Positions 19,163-29,656 of a stretch of 63,771 nucleotides of DNA are shown in pieces (the stretch's first letter is position 1; the number at the start of each line of letters is the position of its first letter). The DNA lies in NCBI RefSeq assembly GCF_014773395.1, contig NZ_JACXAF010000028.1:1-63771 (forward strand), read 5' to 3'. This DNA comes from Neiella litorisoli. GTDB taxonomy: Bacteria; Pseudomonadota; Gammaproteobacteria; Enterobacterales; Neiellaceae. The notes beneath the pieces were generated by a model. The model worked only from the letters and a program-made list of their open reading frames with translations, was not told where the DNA came from and ran no database searches. A program made the position numbers and the translations under genes.

Positions 19163-20091
19163 GGCGACGGTAATTCCAATAAAAAGTCATAGAGTTGGCC
19201 GTCTCGTTCAACAGTCAAAGAGAGGTCGGTCATGGTCTTCAATTCTTCCATCACTTGGGCAGTTTGAGTGATGTCAGTGAGGTCATAACCATTGAGAGCT
19301 ACGGCGAGATCGTTGGCTTTCAAGCCAACGGATTGAAATAGTTCACGGTCGATTCCAGGATTAATACGAAAGCCCTTCAACTCGGTGCCATCGCGTACTG
19401 GGGTAATTTTGACGTAATCGGTGAGCTTAGCGAGCTTATCGGCATTGCTGGCCGAAGGCGAATTCATGGTTTCTAGCGCTTGTTGTAATTTGGGACTGCG
19501 CGGAGCTGACACCGTCTTACGAGTTGCGCTGGCTTTGGCAGGTGCTTTCTGAACCGGCTTGTTACGTTCAAAGTTGGCTTTTGCGTAAGCGTCATCAAGT
19601 TGCAGTGTTTCCATCGCGCCCGCATTGCTGATGATAACTCGGTCTGGGTAGATTTCTTTGATCACCGCGCGCGTACCGTCAATGCGGTCATCGATGCCAT
19701 AGGTCGCTTGTGAACCTTTCGACTCAATAATGGCCGAGCCTTTGTGTTGCTCAGAGCTGGCCACAACACCGGTTAGCTTGACCTGCAATTTAGTTTTCGG
19801 CGCTTCGGTTGGTTTGTTTTCAACAACCGGCGCGGCAGCAGCGTCACCAAATAATTTCATTTCTTGCAGTACGCCGACGTCGCGTTGTTGACGCTCTTGC
19901 TGCTCTGCTTTTGGGGGTTGCCATTGGCCTTTGGAATGGGTGGTGGGTAGCAAGCGCTGAGTTAAAATCGCCAACAAGTAAGCCACAACAAGGCTCAGTA
20001 CAATCAGCGCGGCCAGCCGAATTTTGTCGACTGGTAATTTGCTGCTCGACAAGGCGGCAATCCAGCGTTTGGCTACTACTTCCAAATTCAT
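19159..20091 (-). CDS. gspC: Type II secretion protein C
   Basis: GspC connects the inner-membrane platform to the secretin and helps choose substrates. The 310-residue protein has one membrane helix (about 25-45), a homology-region domain around KLTGVVASSEQHKGSAII and a C-terminal PDZ domain (about 220-310) with FRINPGIDRELF and GLKANDLAVALNG. The ATG at 20091 (MNLEVVAK) is chosen over more upstream starts because GAAGAG lies just before it and the extension has no similarity. It opens the operon and is divergent from hslR. No prepilin peptidase gene (gspO/pilD) lies in this cluster. Confidence 0.93.
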   Translation of the reverse strand: MNLEVVAKRWIAALSSSKLPVDKIRLAALIVLSLVVAYLLAILTQRLLPTTHSKGQWQPPKAEQQERQQRDVGVLQEMKLFGDAAAAPVVENKPTEAPKTKLQVKLTGVVASSEQHKGSAIIESKGSQATYGIDDRIDGTRAVIKEIYPDRVIISNAGAMETLQLDDAYAKANFERNKPVQKAPAKASATRKTVSAPRSPKLQQALETMNSPSASNADKLAKLTDYVKITPVRDGTELKGFRINPGIDRELFQSVGLKANDLAVALNGYDLTDITQTAQVMEELKTMTDLSLTVERDGQLYDFLLELPSP

Positions 20092-20271
20092 TGCTACTCT
20101 TCTATTTTTCCGATTCTCAGTGCATCGCCACCCGTGGCAAATCTGAGCCATGTTAAACGAGGCAAAGGCCCTGCGACAAGGGAACAAGCCTGTGTTTGTG
20201 CGTCCTTATCGCAAATCTGATAACTTTCTGGCGTTATGTCACTTGTTTTACCACCAGAGAAATCGAATTTG

Positions 20272-20670
20272 ATGTCTTCAGATACCAATATCCGTCTCGA
20301 CAAATGGCTGTGGGCAGCCCGTTTTTACAAAACTCGCTCCATCGCCCAACAAATGGTTCAGGGCGGCAAAGTTCGTTACAACGGCCAGCGCAGCAAGCCC
20401 AGCCGAACTGTGGAGCTCGGCGCAACCGTGCGCCTGACGCAAGGTTATGTCGAAAAAACTGTGGTCATTACTGGCCTGAGCGATATCCGCCGCAGTGCCA
20501 CTGAAGCCCAACAGTTGTATCAGGAAACCCCTGAAAGCGAACAACAACGGGAAAAGCTCATTCAACAGCGACAATTGGCCAATGCCAGCAAGGCGGCGCC
20601 GCCAACTAAACCCGACAAAAAACGCCGTCGCGAATTAGTGCAACTGAAAAACCGCCAAAGCGACTTTTAG
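20272..20670 (+). CDS. hslR: Heat shock protein 15 (ribosome-associated S4-domain protein)
   Basis: HslR (Hsp15) binds free 50S subunits that carry a stalled nascent chain. The 132-residue form starting MSSDTNIRLDKWLW contains the S4 RNA-binding domain (IRLDKWLWAARFYKTR, then GGKVRYNGQRSKPS) and a basic C-terminal tail (DKKRRREL). An ATG at 20236 would add 12 residues; neither start has a strong ribosome binding site, and I prefer 20272 because it matches the E. coli N-terminus better. hslO follows as in E. coli. Confidence 0.92.
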   Translation: MSSDTNIRLDKWLWAARFYKTRSIAQQMVQGGKVRYNGQRSKPSRTVELGATVRLTQGYVEKTVVITGLSDIRRSATEAQQLYQETPESEQQREKLIQQRQLANASKAAPPTKPDKKRRRELVQLKNRQSDF

Positions 20671-20714
20671 CGCCACGGAACGGCGCAGTGTAACGAACTT
20701 GTCATGACATTATG

Positions 20715-20742
20715 ATGACTGCGCCCTTGGGATCGTTATAAT
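20715..20742 (+). promoter_or_regulatory. Candidate sigma-70 promoter upstream of hslO
   Basis: ATGACT (20715-20720), a 16-bp spacer and a perfect TATAAT (20737-20742) lie 154 bp upstream of the hslO GTG. The long leader that would result (about 145 nt) is AT-rich and contains ATTAATGATAATAATTTTTT around 20781-20800. I see no clear sigma-32 promoter. Confidence 0.5.
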
Positions 20743-20895
20743 GCAGCCCTCTCGCGACTCGCTGTCGCAGCCCAATGAACATTAATGATAATAATTTTTT
20801 ATCAAAAACTTTTTTCCACCCATGCCGTGTTGAGCAACTTTTCGTTACACTCAAGTTTTGTTACGACACGAATAGCTAAATAAGGACTTGCTCAC

Positions 20896-21765
20896 GTGAT
20901 CCAATCCAACGCTGATCAGCTGCATCGCTACCTTTTTGAACAGCGCAATTGCCGAGGCGAATTGGTGCAATTGCACAGCACTTATGCCCGCATCATTGAG
21001 GGCCACAATTACCCTCCGGTTATTGCGCAACTGCTTGGCGAAGCATTGTCAGCCACTTGCTTACTCACCGCTACGATCAAATTTGAAGGCGAAATCACCT
21101 TACAGATACAAGGCTCAGGGCCATTGTCGTTGCTGGTGATTAATGGCCGCAATGACCAGACCATGCGCGGCATTGCCCGAGTTCAGTCTCATGTTGGTAG
21201 CGACATGACGTTCAAGCAGTTGATTGGCCAAGGCCAGATGGTGATCACCATCGCCCCCGACAAAGGCGAGCGCTATCAAGGCGTGGTTGAATTGAGCGAA
21301 GACACGTTTAGTGCCTGTCTAGAGCAGTATTTCTATCGCTCTGAGCAACTGGCGACCAGCTTGAAACTCTTCGCTGATGTCGAATCACAGCAGTGCGGCG
21401 GCATTTTGATTCAGGCTTTGCCAAAACAAGATAACGATGATGAAGACTTCAGCCACTTACAGGTTTTGGCCAACACGCTAAAGGCCGAAGAGCTCTACGA
21501 ATTGCCGGCCGAGCAAGTGCTTCATCGCTTATTCCATGAAGAAAATGTCACCTTGTATCCGCATCAAGATGTGACCTTCCATTGCAGCTGCTCACGGGAG
21601 CGCAGCATGAATGCCTTAATCAGCATGGGAAAAGCAGAGGTTTCACAGTTATTTAGCGAACAAGAACAAGTGGATATTCATTGTCAGTACTGTAATACCC
21701 ACCATGTTTTTAGTGCCGAAGATTTCGATGAATTATTTGGTCTGACCAACAAAAAAATTCATTAG
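20896..21765 (+). CDS. hslO: Redox-regulated chaperone Hsp33
   Basis: Hsp33 is activated by oxidation, when a zinc centre is lost. The 289-residue protein has the four zinc cysteines C230 and C232 (CSC) and C263 and C266 (CQYC) at the C-terminus and the conserved RGIARVQ and FHEENVTLY regions. The GTG start has AAGGAC 8 nt upstream. It forms the hslR-hslO pair known from enterobacteria, with pckA downstream. Confidence 0.96.
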   Translation: MIQSNADQLHRYLFEQRNCRGELVQLHSTYARIIEGHNYPPVIAQLLGEALSATCLLTATIKFEGEITLQIQGSGPLSLLVINGRNDQTMRGIARVQSHVGSDMTFKQLIGQGQMVITIAPDKGERYQGVVELSEDTFSACLEQYFYRSEQLATSLKLFADVESQQCGGILIQALPKQDNDDEDFSHLQVLANTLKAEELYELPAEQVLHRLFHEENVTLYPHQDVTFHCSCSRERSMNALISMGKAEVSQLFSEQEQVDIHCQYCNTHHVFSAEDFDELFGLTNKKIH

Positions 21766-21770
21766 TTTTT

Positions 21771-21793
21771 TTAGGGGTCGAATTTGCCCCTAA
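21771..21793. terminator. Hairpin downstream of hslO
   Basis: TTAGGGG (21771-21777) and CCCCTAA (21787-21793) make a 7-bp stem with a 9-nt loop, six bases after the hslO stop. T residues precede the stem but only AATTTG follows, so it is a weak intrinsic terminator at best. Confidence 0.4.
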
Positions 21794-21843
21794 AATTTGT
21801 GACGTTGATCGGCTAGCGCCGTTGATAACGTCTCATTTTTTGA

Positions 21844-21864
21844 TCTGGCAACAGGACTGCCAGA
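21844..21864. promoter_or_regulatory. Inverted repeat in the pckA upstream region
   Basis: TCTGGCA (21844-21850) and TGCCAGA (21858-21864) form a perfect 7-bp dyad around a 7-nt spacer, 80 bp upstream of pckA. It could be an operator or a leader hairpin. I cannot assign a factor; a TGTGA half-site at about 21799-21803 lies nearby but lacks a matching second half. Confidence 0.35.
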
Positions 21865-21944
21865 GTGCCGAGCGACAACAATGTCTAACCAGAAAGATAA
21901 AAAACAATACCTATATCCCTACACCTTAAAACTAGGAGAACGAC

Positions 21945-23567
21945 ATGACAGTGGACGCTCCAATCCAAACACTCGATCTAACTCGATACGGCATCACCGA
22001 TACCGTTGAGATCGTCCGTAACCCGTCATACGATCAGCTTTTCGAAGCTGAAACCGATCCATCACTCGAAGGCTTTGAACGCGGCCGAGTGACCGCGAAC
22101 GGTACCGTAGCAGTCGACACTGGCATTTTCACTGGCCGCTCACCCAAGGACAAGTGGATTGTCTGCGACGACACCACTCGTGAGAACATGTGGTGGACCT
22201 CTGAAAAAGCCAAAAATGATAACAAGCCAATTACCCAAGAAGTCTGGAATGACCTCAAGGCGTTGGTCACCAAACAACTCTCCGGCAAAAAACTTTACGT
22301 TGTAGACACCTTCTGTGGCACTAACCCAGATACTCGTCTGAAAGTTCGCTTTATTGTTGAAGTTGCATGGCAAGCCCACTTCGTCACCAATATGTTCTTG
22401 CGCCCAACCGAGGCAGAACTGGAAGACTTTGAGCCTGACTTTGTGGTCATGAATGGTTCTAAAACAACCAATCCAAAATGGCGTGAACATGGTCTAAATT
22501 CTGAAAACTTCACCGTTTTCAATATGACCGAGAAAATGCAGGTCATCGGCGGCACCTGGTATGGTGGCGAGATGAAGAAAGGTATGTTCGCCATGATGAA
22601 CTACTACCTGCCACTGCGCGGCATCGCTTCGATGCACGCTTCTGCCAACGTCGGTAAAGATGGCGATACCGCAATCTTCTTCGGCCTATCAGGCACCGGT
22701 AAAACGACCCTGTCTACCGATCCAAAACGTGCTTTAATCGGCGACGATGAGCATGGCTGGGACGATGAAGGCGTGTTTAACTACGAAGGTGGTTGCTACG
22801 CTAAAACCATCAACCTGACTCGAGAAGCAGAGCCTGACATTTATGATGCAATCAAACGCGATGCATTATTGGAAAATGTTGTCGTGCGTGATGATGGCAC
22901 CGTTGATTTCGATGACACCTCAAAAACCGAGAATGGTCGGGTTTCCTACCCTATCCACCACATCGAGAACATCGTTAAGCCTGTCTCGAAAGCTGGCCAT
23001 GCCAATAAAGTGATCTTCCTAACTGCTGATGCATTTGGCGTATTGCCTCCGGTGTCTAAGTTGACTCCAGAGCAAACCAAGTATCATTTCTTGAGTGGTT
23101 TCACCGCGAAACTAGCGGGTACTGAGCGTGGTATTACCGAGCCAACGCCAACCTTCTCTGCTTGTTTTGGTGCTGCGTTCTTGACCCTGCACCCAACCAA
23201 ATATGCAGAAGTTTTGGTGAAGCGGATGGAAGCAGCAGGCGCCCAAGCTTATCTGGTCAATACTGGCTGGAACGGCTCAGGCAAGCGTATTTCCATTCAG
23301 GACACCCGCGGCATTATCGATGCGATTCTTGATGATTCCATCGAAAAAGCGGAAACCAAGCAAGTGCCTATCTTCAACCTTGAAGTGCCAACGTCACTAC
23401 CTGGAGTTGATCCAGCGATTTTGGATCCACGCGATACCTACGCTGATGTTGCCGATTGGCAAGCGAAGGCAGAAGATTTAGCAAGCCGCTTCATTAACAA
23501 CTTTGAGAAGTACACGGATAATGATGCTGGCGCCGCTTTGGTCGCTGCCGGACCACAGCTGAAATAG
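21945..23567 (+). CDS. pckA: Phosphoenolpyruvate carboxykinase (ATP)
   Basis: PckA converts oxaloacetate and ATP to phosphoenolpyruvate in gluconeogenesis. The 540-residue protein has the substrate arginine in FTGRSPKDK (62-70), the PEPCK-specific region [14 protein letters not shown] and the kinase P-loop [11 protein letters not shown] (247-257), followed by [16 protein letters not shown], which binds the metal. AGGAG lies at a good distance before the ATG. The place between hslO and envZ is conserved with E. coli. Confidence 0.97.
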   Translation: MTVDAPIQTLDLTRYGITDTVEIVRNPSYDQLFEAETDPSLEGFERGRVTANGTVAVDTGIFTGRSPKDKWIVCDDTTRENMWWTSEKAKNDNKPITQEVWNDLKALVTKQLSGKKLYVVDTFCGTNPDTRLKVRFIVEVAWQAHFVTNMFLRPTEAELEDFEPDFVVMNGSKTTNPKWREHGLNSENFTVFNMTEKMQVIGGTWYGGEMKKGMFAMMNYYLPLRGIASMHASANVGKDGDTAIFFGLSGTGKTTLSTDPKRALIGDDEHGWDDEGVFNYEGGCYAKTINLTREAEPDIYDAIKRDALLENVVVRDDGTVDFDDTSKTENGRVSYPIHHIENIVKPVSKAGHANKVIFLTADAFGVLPPVSKLTPEQTKYHFLSGFTAKLAGTERGITEPTPTFSACFGAAFLTLHPTKYAEVLVKRMEAAGAQAYLVNTGWNGSGKRISIQDTRGIIDAILDDSIEKAETKQVPIFNLEVPTSLPGVDPAILDPRDTYADVADWQAKAEDLASRFINNFEKYTDNDAGAALVAAGPQLK

Positions 23568-23582
23568 CACCAAGGTCAAACG

Positions 23583-23608
23583 AAAAAACCCGCTTCGGCG
23601 GGTTTTTT
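23583..23608. terminator. Bidirectional intrinsic terminator between pckA and envZ
   Basis: AAAAAACCCGC and GCGGGTTTTTT flank a TTCG tetraloop. The T-runs on both strands make it a strong terminator for converging pckA and envZ. Confidence 0.92.
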
Positions 23609-23648
23609 ATTGGCTCGGCATTTCGGGTAATGATAGGACTGGACTGCA

Positions 23649-24953
23649 CTAACTCAACGGCAACTCAATTCGCGCCATCAGTCCTTTGCCGTCCATATTC
23701 GATAACGACACATTGCCGCCATGGGACAGGACTACCCGCCTGATAATAGCTAGTCCTAAACCACTGCCTTCAGTGCCACGCGCTTTATCGCCTTGGGTAA
23801 ACGGCTCAAACACATTCTGCAATTGATCATCGGGAATTCCGGCGCCGTGGTCGCGCACCGTTAACCAGATTTTTTGCTTGCTAGCATCCAGTCCTGTGTG
23901 CAATTCAACCGGCGGCTCACCGTGACGCAGGGCATTTTCAACAAGATTAGCGACCACGCGTTTGATGGTCACCCGTCGCAACGGGATTTCCGGCAGCTTG
24001 GCATCAGGATGAAAATGGATCGCCACATCGCGCACTTCTTCGGCCTGCACCACCTCCGACACAATGTCATTAAGTTGATAAGGTTCTAACGACTCATCTT
24101 TGTGATGGCGAATGTACTCAATAAACTGATCAATGATGGCGTTCATGTCGTCAATATCCTGAACAATACCATCGCGAAGCCAGTCATCTTCATCGGCCAT
24201 CATTTCACTGGCGAGACGAATGCGCGTTAACGGTGTGCGCAAATCATGAGAAATGCCCGCCATCAGCAAGTTTCGGTCACTTTCGAGCCGCTTAATGCCA
24301 TTGGCCATGTGATTAAAGGCGCGGGTCACCTCAACCACATCTTGTGTTCCTGACTCTTTCAGGGTTTCGGGCATATCGCCACGGGCAACTTTTAACGCCG
24401 CCACTCGCAACGCCTTTAAGGGCCGATTGAGCTGCCGAGCAAACAGCCAGCCCCCCAGCACACTCAACCCACCAATAATCGCTAAGTACATGGGCAGCGG
24501 CGAGAAATCACTCTCTTCAAGCTGCTTCATCGGCACCCGAAGCCACAACTCCGGCGCTTGCGGTGCGTTCACCCACACAATGTAATTCGCGCCCTGTTCA
24601 ATACGGATCTCGGCATTGCCGCCAAGTTCATCACTCATTTGCTCGGATAGTAGGGCGTATGGTGTGGCATTTTCTAATCCTGACACCATTGCCACCGGCT
24701 CAATGTAAATCTCAATACCAGTGCTTGATAGCATTCGTGATTTGAGTGCTGGCTCCAGCATTTTATGGCCGGGATTGTGATCATCCAGCACCAGCCGCAC
24801 CTGATTCGCCAGCAGGTGAACAATTTGCTCATAGGACGGCTTAATCACATAAAGCGCGACCATGAAATAAGACACCATTTGGGTAAGCAGCAGCAGGCTA
24901 CCAATCAGTAATACCGTTTGCCCAAAAGCACTGCGAGGCCAAAGCCGAACCAT
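23649..24953 (-). CDS. envZ: Osmosensor histidine kinase EnvZ
   Basis: EnvZ phosphorylates and dephosphorylates OmpR. The 434-residue protein has membrane helices at about 13-36 and 155-172, a periplasmic domain between them, a HAMP linker, the phospho-acceptor H236 in [12 protein letters not shown], and ATP-binding boxes N ([10 protein letters not shown]), G1 (DHGAGIP) and G2 (GSGLGLAI). It lies 13 bp downstream of ompR in the classical ompR-envZ operon. Confidence 0.95.
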   Translation of the reverse strand: MVRLWPRSAFGQTVLLIGSLLLLTQMVSYFMVALYVIKPSYEQIVHLLANQVRLVLDDHNPGHKMLEPALKSRMLSSTGIEIYIEPVAMVSGLENATPYALLSEQMSDELGGNAEIRIEQGANYIVWVNAPQAPELWLRVPMKQLEESDFSPLPMYLAIIGGLSVLGGWLFARQLNRPLKALRVAALKVARGDMPETLKESGTQDVVEVTRAFNHMANGIKRLESDRNLLMAGISHDLRTPLTRIRLASEMMADEDDWLRDGIVQDIDDMNAIIDQFIEYIRHHKDESLEPYQLNDIVSEVVQAEEVRDVAIHFHPDAKLPEIPLRRVTIKRVVANLVENALRHGEPPVELHTGLDASKQKIWLTVRDHGAGIPDDQLQNVFEPFTQGDKARGTEGSGLGLAIIRRVVLSHGGNVSLSNMDGKGLMARIELPLS

Positions 24954-24966
24954 TAATAACTAACCA

Positions 24967-25689
24967 TCAAACGCTGGTACCATCGGGCACAAAGACATAT
25001 CCCAACCCCCAAACCGTCTGCAAATAGCGAGGGTTCGATGGATCTTGCTCAAGCATTCGCCGCAACCGCGAAACCTGCACATCAATCGAGCGCTCCAGCG
25101 CCGAGTAATCGCGGCCGCGAGCTAGGTTCATTAATTTGTCGCGCGATAGCGGTTCTCGCGGATGGGTGACCAGCGCCTTGAGGACGGCGAACTCGCCACT
25201 GGTTAACGTCAACGCTTGACCATTTTGCGACATCTCACGGGTCGCCAGATTGAGTTTGAATTCGCCAAACTCGACAATGGTTTCTTCATGGGAGGGCGCG
25301 CCTGGAACCTCTTGGGTTTTGCGGCGCAAGACGGCTCGAATACGGGCCAGAAGTTCACGGGGATTAAATGGCTTAGCGAGATAATCATCAGCGCCGAGTT
25401 CAAGGCCAATAATGCGATCAACTTCATCGCCTTTGGCAGTCAGCATAATAATGGGCAGCTCATTTTCTTGCTGGCGCATGCGACGGCAAATGGACAAACC
25501 ATCTTCGCCCGGCAGCATTAAGTCGAGCACCATTAAATGGAAGTTTTCTCGCTCTAATAAACGATCCATCTGTTCAGCATTCGGCGCCACTCGCACCTGA
25601 TAACCTTGCTCAACCAAATAGCGCTCTAACAGCGCTCGCAAGCGCATGTCATCATCGACCACCAGAATTTTGGTGCTTTCCTGATTCAT
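24967..25689 (-). CDS. ompR: Osmolarity response regulator OmpR
   Basis: OmpR controls porin and other envelope genes. The 240-residue protein has a receiver domain with acidic pocket VDDD (11-14), phospho-acceptor D56 in LMVLDLMLPGED and the conserved Lys in LAKPF, then a winged-helix DNA-binding domain with SRDKLMNLARGRDYSALERS and VWGLGYVF. The ATG at 25689 has GGAGA at ideal spacing; longer in-frame starts run into the divergent greB region. greB is divergent, as in E. coli. Confidence 0.96.
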   Translation of the reverse strand: MNQESTKILVVDDDMRLRALLERYLVEQGYQVRVAPNAEQMDRLLERENFHLMVLDLMLPGEDGLSICRRMRQQENELPIIMLTAKGDEVDRIIGLELGADDYLAKPFNPRELLARIRAVLRRKTQEVPGAPSHEETIVEFGEFKLNLATREMSQNGQALTLTSGEFAVLKALVTHPREPLSRDKLMNLARGRDYSALERSIDVQVSRLRRMLEQDPSNPRYLQTVWGLGYVFVPDGTSV

Positions 25690-25881
25690 TGCCAGTCTCC
25701 TTTTTGGTCCACTATAGTGCCCACAACGCAGATGAAGCAAAGCATTGAATGCAAATGAAATCAGCCTTTTGTTACAAATTATGTGAGCGGCAACTCGTCG
25801 GTCAACCTTGGATTTCAGCCATTTGCCCGCATATCTGCGGAATAGCCCATTGCTCGATTCCATCGGAACCAATTGACCTGA

Positions 25882-26382
25882 ATGAAAACCAACCTGATCA
25901 CCCGCGAAGGCTGGCATCGGCTTGACGATGAACTGAAGTTTCTGTGGAAGGAAGAACGCCCTCGCGTCACTCAAGCCGTATCTGAAGCCGCCGCCTTAGG
26001 TGACCGCAGCGAGAACGCTGAATACATCTATGGCAAGAAGCGTTTACGTGAAATCGATCGGCGCTTACGCTTCTTAATGAAACGACTCGAAGTCCTTGAG
26101 ATCGTTGATTATTCACCGCAACAAGACGGCAAGGTTTTTTTCGGCGCCTATGTCGAAGTTGAAAACGATGATGGCGAAATTGCCCATTATCGGATTGTCG
26201 GCACCGATGAAATCGACGTAAAGAAAAAGCACATCACCATCAACTCTCCGATGGCACGAGCTCTGATTGGCAAACAAATCGACGATGAAGTCCAGGTTCG
26301 AACTCCCGAAGGAGTGAAGATTTGGTACATCAATAAAATTCAGTACACGCCGTTTGATGACGCGGCGCTCGACGCACAGTAA
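25882..26382 (+). CDS. greB: Transcription elongation factor GreB
   Basis: GreB rescues backtracked RNA polymerase by stimulating transcript cleavage. The 166-residue protein has the N-terminal coiled coil with the acidic tip LGDRSENAEY and the C-terminal domain with FFGAYVEVENDDGE and SPMARALIGK. RLREIDRRLRFLMKR and VDYSPQQDGKVFFGA separate GreB from GreA. tex starts 9 bp downstream, so the two are probably co-transcribed. Confidence 0.95.
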   Translation: MKTNLITREGWHRLDDELKFLWKEERPRVTQAVSEAAALGDRSENAEYIYGKKRLREIDRRLRFLMKRLEVLEIVDYSPQQDGKVFFGAYVEVENDDGEIAHYRIVGTDEIDVKKKHITINSPMARALIGKQIDDEVQVRTPEGVKIWYINKIQYTPFDDAALDAQ

Positions 26383-26391
26383 AGACTATCC

Positions 26392-28692
26392 ATGCAAAAC
26401 ATTTCTCAACAAATTGCAGTGGAGCTCAATGCTTCACCAGCACAGGTAAATGCGGCTGTTTCATTGCTCGATGAAGGTGCCACCGTCCCGTTTATTGCCC
26501 GCTACCGTAAAGAAGCAACGGGCGGCCTTGATGACAGCCAATTGCGATTGCTCGAACAGCGCCTTGGCTATTTGCGAGAACTCAACGACCGCCGTGACAC
26601 CATTCTCAAGTCCATTGACCAGCAAGGTAAATTGACGCCAGAGCTACAGGAAGCAATCCGCCAAGCTGACAGCAAATCAACCTTGGAAGATTTGTATTTG
26701 CCCTACAAGCCGAAGCGTCGAACCAAAGGCCAAATTGCCATTGAAGCTGGGCTCGAGCCGCTCGCCGATGAGCTACTCAATGCCGCCAACGGCGATCCCG
26801 AACACATGGCGCAGGCTTACGTTGATGAGCAACAAGGCGTTGCCGACACAAAAGCGGCTCTTGATGGTGCGCGCTACATTCTGATGGAACGCTTAGCCGA
26901 AGATGCCCAGCTCGTTGGTCAATCCCGAAATCATCTGCAACGCCACGGTATGCTCACCGCCACGGTGATGATGGGACAAGAGCAGAACGGCCAGAAATTT
27001 AGCGATTACTTTGATCACAGCGAGCAGCTGACGAAAGTCCCTTCCCACCGCGCCCTTGCCATGCTGCGAGGTCGCAATGAAGGCATTTTGCAGCTCAAGG
27101 TCACACTGCCGGAGGATGTTGAACCCGGCGAACAACTGGTCGCTTCACACCTGCGTTTGTCAGCCGACAGCTCGGCACTTGGCCGCTGGCGGATCCAATT
27201 AGCGCAATGGACCTGGCGCATCAAATTATTGTTGCAACTGGAAAATGAATTACTGGGGCAACTCAGAGAACAAGCAGAGCAAGAGGCGATTGAGGTCTTT
27301 GCTCGCAACTTGAACGATCTATTGATGGCAGCTCCGGCTGGACACAAAGCCACCATGGGGCTCGATCCGGGGTTGCGTACCGGCGTTAAAGTTGCGGTAG
27401 TCGATGCGACCGGCAAGCTTCTTGATACCGCCACCATCTACCCCCACGTACCGCAAAAGCAATGGCAACAATCACTGGCAACACTAGCCACGCTGGTGAA
27501 AAAGCACGCCGTTGAGCTGATTGCCATCGGCAACGGCACAGCCTCACGAGAAACCGACAAGCTAGCCGGCGAGTTAGTTAAAGCTTTAGCGCAACCGAAC
27601 CTGCAGAAAATCATGGTCAGCGAAGCGGGCGCATCGGTGTATTCGGCATCTGAGTTAGCCGCTCAGGAATTTCCCGACTTGGACGTATCGCTACGTGGCG
27701 CCGTGTCGATTGCCCGACGACTGCAAGATCCGCTCGCTGAATTAGTTAAAATCGATCCCAAAAGCATTGGCGTCGGCCAGTACCAGCATGATGTCAACCA
27801 AACTCAGTTGGGCACCAGTCTAACCAATGTGGTGGAAGACTGTGTAAATGCGGTCGGGGTTGATGTCAATACGGCCTCGGCGCCCTTGCTCACTCGCGTT
27901 GCCGGATTAAACCGAGTGTTAGCCCAAAATATTGTCGATTATCGCAACGCTAACGGCGCCTTTGCCGAACGCAAACAATTGCTGAAAGTAGCCCGTTTAG
28001 GCGCTAAAACGTACGAGCAATGTGCGGGCTTCTTAAAAGTAGTCAATGGTAAAAACCCGCTTGATGCGTCTTCTGTTCACCCTGAAGCCTACCCTGTAGT
28101 GAAGCGGATTTTGGCCCATAACAGCTGGCAGTTGAGCGACATCATGGGGCAATCGGGGGCGCTGAAAAAGCTCAACGTCAATGACTATACCGATGATCAA
28201 TTCGGCGTACCGACGGTGACGGATATTTTTGCCGAACTCGAAAAGCCCGGTCGCGATCCACGACCAGAATTCACCACTGCCAGCTTTAAAGATGGCGTTG
28301 AGACCTTAGCCGATCTAAAGCCTAATATGATCCTCGAAGGCGTTGTCACCAACGTCACTAATTTTGGCGCTTTTGTTGACATCGGCGTTCATCAAGATGG
28401 CTTGGTACACATCTCAGCATTGGCCGATCGCTACATCAGCAACCCTGCAGATGTGGTCAAGGCGGGACAAGTGGTGAAAGTCAAAGTGATGGAAGTGGAT
28501 ATCGCACGTAAACGGATCGCGCTGACCATGCGAATGGGCGATGTCGCCGACAGCACCCCCAAAGCCGCAAGTGAGCCGCGGGCTAAACAAGAACGCCGTT
28601 CACATCGCAATGACCGCTCGCGTCAGCAATCGAATGCGCAGCCAGCAAATAATGCATTCGCCGAAGCATTTGCCAACGCTAAGCGTAAGTGA
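26392..28692 (+). CDS. tex: RNA-binding transcriptional accessory protein Tex
   Basis: The 766-residue Tex/YhgF protein has the N-terminal helical domain with [15 protein letters not shown], a YqgF-like RNase H fold around [16 protein letters not shown], helix-hairpin-helix segments ([15 protein letters not shown]) and a C-terminal S1 RNA-binding domain (about 645-715: [18 protein letters not shown]). A basic, Ser/Arg/Gln-rich tail of about 45 residues follows. It is the downstream partner of greB. Confidence 0.95.
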   Translation: MQNISQQIAVELNASPAQVNAAVSLLDEGATVPFIARYRKEATGGLDDSQLRLLEQRLGYLRELNDRRDTILKSIDQQGKLTPELQEAIRQADSKSTLEDLYLPYKPKRRTKGQIAIEAGLEPLADELLNAANGDPEHMAQAYVDEQQGVADTKAALDGARYILMERLAEDAQLVGQSRNHLQRHGMLTATVMMGQEQNGQKFSDYFDHSEQLTKVPSHRALAMLRGRNEGILQLKVTLPEDVEPGEQLVASHLRLSADSSALGRWRIQLAQWTWRIKLLLQLENELLGQLREQAEQEAIEVFARNLNDLLMAAPAGHKATMGLDPGLRTGVKVAVVDATGKLLDTATIYPHVPQKQWQQSLATLATLVKKHAVELIAIGNGTASRETDKLAGELVKALAQPNLQKIMVSEAGASVYSASELAAQEFPDLDVSLRGAVSIARRLQDPLAELVKIDPKSIGVGQYQHDVNQTQLGTSLTNVVEDCVNAVGVDVNTASAPLLTRVAGLNRVLAQNIVDYRNANGAFAERKQLLKVARLGAKTYEQCAGFLKVVNGKNPLDASSVHPEAYPVVKRILAHNSWQLSDIMGQSGALKKLNVNDYTDDQFGVPTVTDIFAELEKPGRDPRPEFTTASFKDGVETLADLKPNMILEGVVTNVTNFGAFVDIGVHQDGLVHISALADRYISNPADVVKAGQVVKVKVMEVDIARKRIALTMRMGDVADSTPKAASEPRAKQERRSHRNDRSRQQSNAQPANNAFAEAFANAKRK

Positions 28693-28711
28693 ATCGTTAA
28701 TGAAGGATGTT

Positions 28712-28733
28712 CGGCAGCGGTTAGGCGCTGCCG
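28712..28733. terminator. Hairpin between converging tex and metalloprotease genes
   Basis: CGGCAGCG (28712-28719) and CGCTGCCG (28726-28733) form a perfect 8-bp stem with a 6-nt loop, 19 bp after tex and overlapping the last codons of the converging gene. No U-tract follows on either strand. Confidence 0.4.
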
Positions 28734-29650
28734 ATAACGAAGCCCAAAGAGCTTTCTGAACTTTGTCGATAGGCTTGTGCAATCACCGAATTGCGCTGCA
28801 CCATTTCGGCAATCGCCTCTTTGGTGTTGAGCGGCCCGGCCAGTTCAGCATCGTCATCTTCGAGCGTTTCTTGCTCAGGCTGGCCAAGCTGTTGGCTGGC
28901 CTCGGCTAATCCGTCCTGAAAGCTGCGCCGCTCTCGGCTGTATTCGCCGTCTTCGGTTTCGCCTGATGAGATTTGAGCTTGCGCTTCGATAATCAGTTGC
29001 GCCGCTTCTTGTGCCACCCGCCGATCTTGTGCCGATGGTTCAGCTGGGGCTAATGCTGCCGCGCGCACTTGGCGCATTTTTCGAATCGTCGCCACCGGAT
29101 CGCCCGGCACCGGCGCAATATCGATGGAGACTTCACCACTCACAGCATACAGTTGGCCATCAGGGCCGCGCTGATAATCAAAACTCGGCGCCCCCGCATA
29201 TTGGCCGCCAACCGCGGCGTGAGCTTGCTCATGGGCAATCACTTCGCGATCGCGAGCTTCAAGCTGGTCAATCACCTGTTGCTCTTGAGCTTGCTGCTCT
29301 TGCTCGCGGTTTTCCTGACGCTGCTGCGCCTGCTGTTCTTGCGGGTTTTGTTGATCGCCACTTTGCTGCTGAGAGGAATCATCAGCGGCTTCGATCGGTT
29401 GGTCGGTTTCGTTGTCCACCACATCTGTGCCGTCAATAGCACCTTCTGATGCGACTAAGCGCTGACGTGGATCTTTGGTTTGCGGCCGCTGTTGCTCTTG
29501 ATCTTTAGCAATGCCGGGCTCACGGGGAAAGCCTTCCATTTGCGAAGGCTGACGAATGACTTCCCGAACTTTGTTGTCATGCGCGAGCGCCTGAGTCTGC
29601 GGATTAACCGGACTCAACGGCACATGGGCATAGTTCGAGACAATATTCAT
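28721..29650 (-). CDS. Putative metalloprotease, SprA-related family
   Basis: The 309-residue protein has a Gln/Glu-rich, low-complexity N-terminal half (about 94-135 is nearly all Q, E, R and A and should form a long helix), then the SprA-related core starting with EARDREVIAHEQAHAAVGG. HEQAH (140-144) has the HExxH zinc-protease pattern. YDYQRGPDGQLYAVSGEVSI-type sequence follows (near 155-175) and IRKMRQVRAAALAPAEPS is conserved in the family. There is no signal peptide or membrane segment. The start codon lies 6 bp after the stop of the small upstream gene, whose 3' end supplies the AAGG ribosome binding site. Function is not established; peptidase activity is inferred from the motif alone. 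Confidence 0.75.
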   Translation of the reverse strand: MNIVSNYAHVPLSPVNPQTQALAHDNKVREVIRQPSQMEGFPREPGIAKDQEQQRPQTKDPRQRLVASEGAIDGTDVVDNETDQPIEAADDSSQQQSGDQQNPQEQQAQQRQENREQEQQAQEQQVIDQLEARDREVIAHEQAHAAVGGQYAGAPSFDYQRGPDGQLYAVSGEVSIDIAPVPGDPVATIRKMRQVRAAALAPAEPSAQDRRVAQEAAQLIIEAQAQISSGETEDGEYSRERRSFQDGLAEASQQLGQPEQETLEDDDAELAGPLNTKEAIAEMVQRNSVIAQAYRQSSESSLGFVIGSA

Positions 29651-29656
29651 GATCAG

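Noticed and set aside
20781-20799. Possible Fur box upstream of hslO (14 of 19 bases match the consensus)
   Set aside because: The stretch is almost pure A/T, where such matches arise by chance, and neither hslO nor pckA is a usual Fur target.
21796-21815. CRP site upstream of pckA
   Set aside because: Only the TGTGA half is present; the second half (TCGGC) does not match TCACA.
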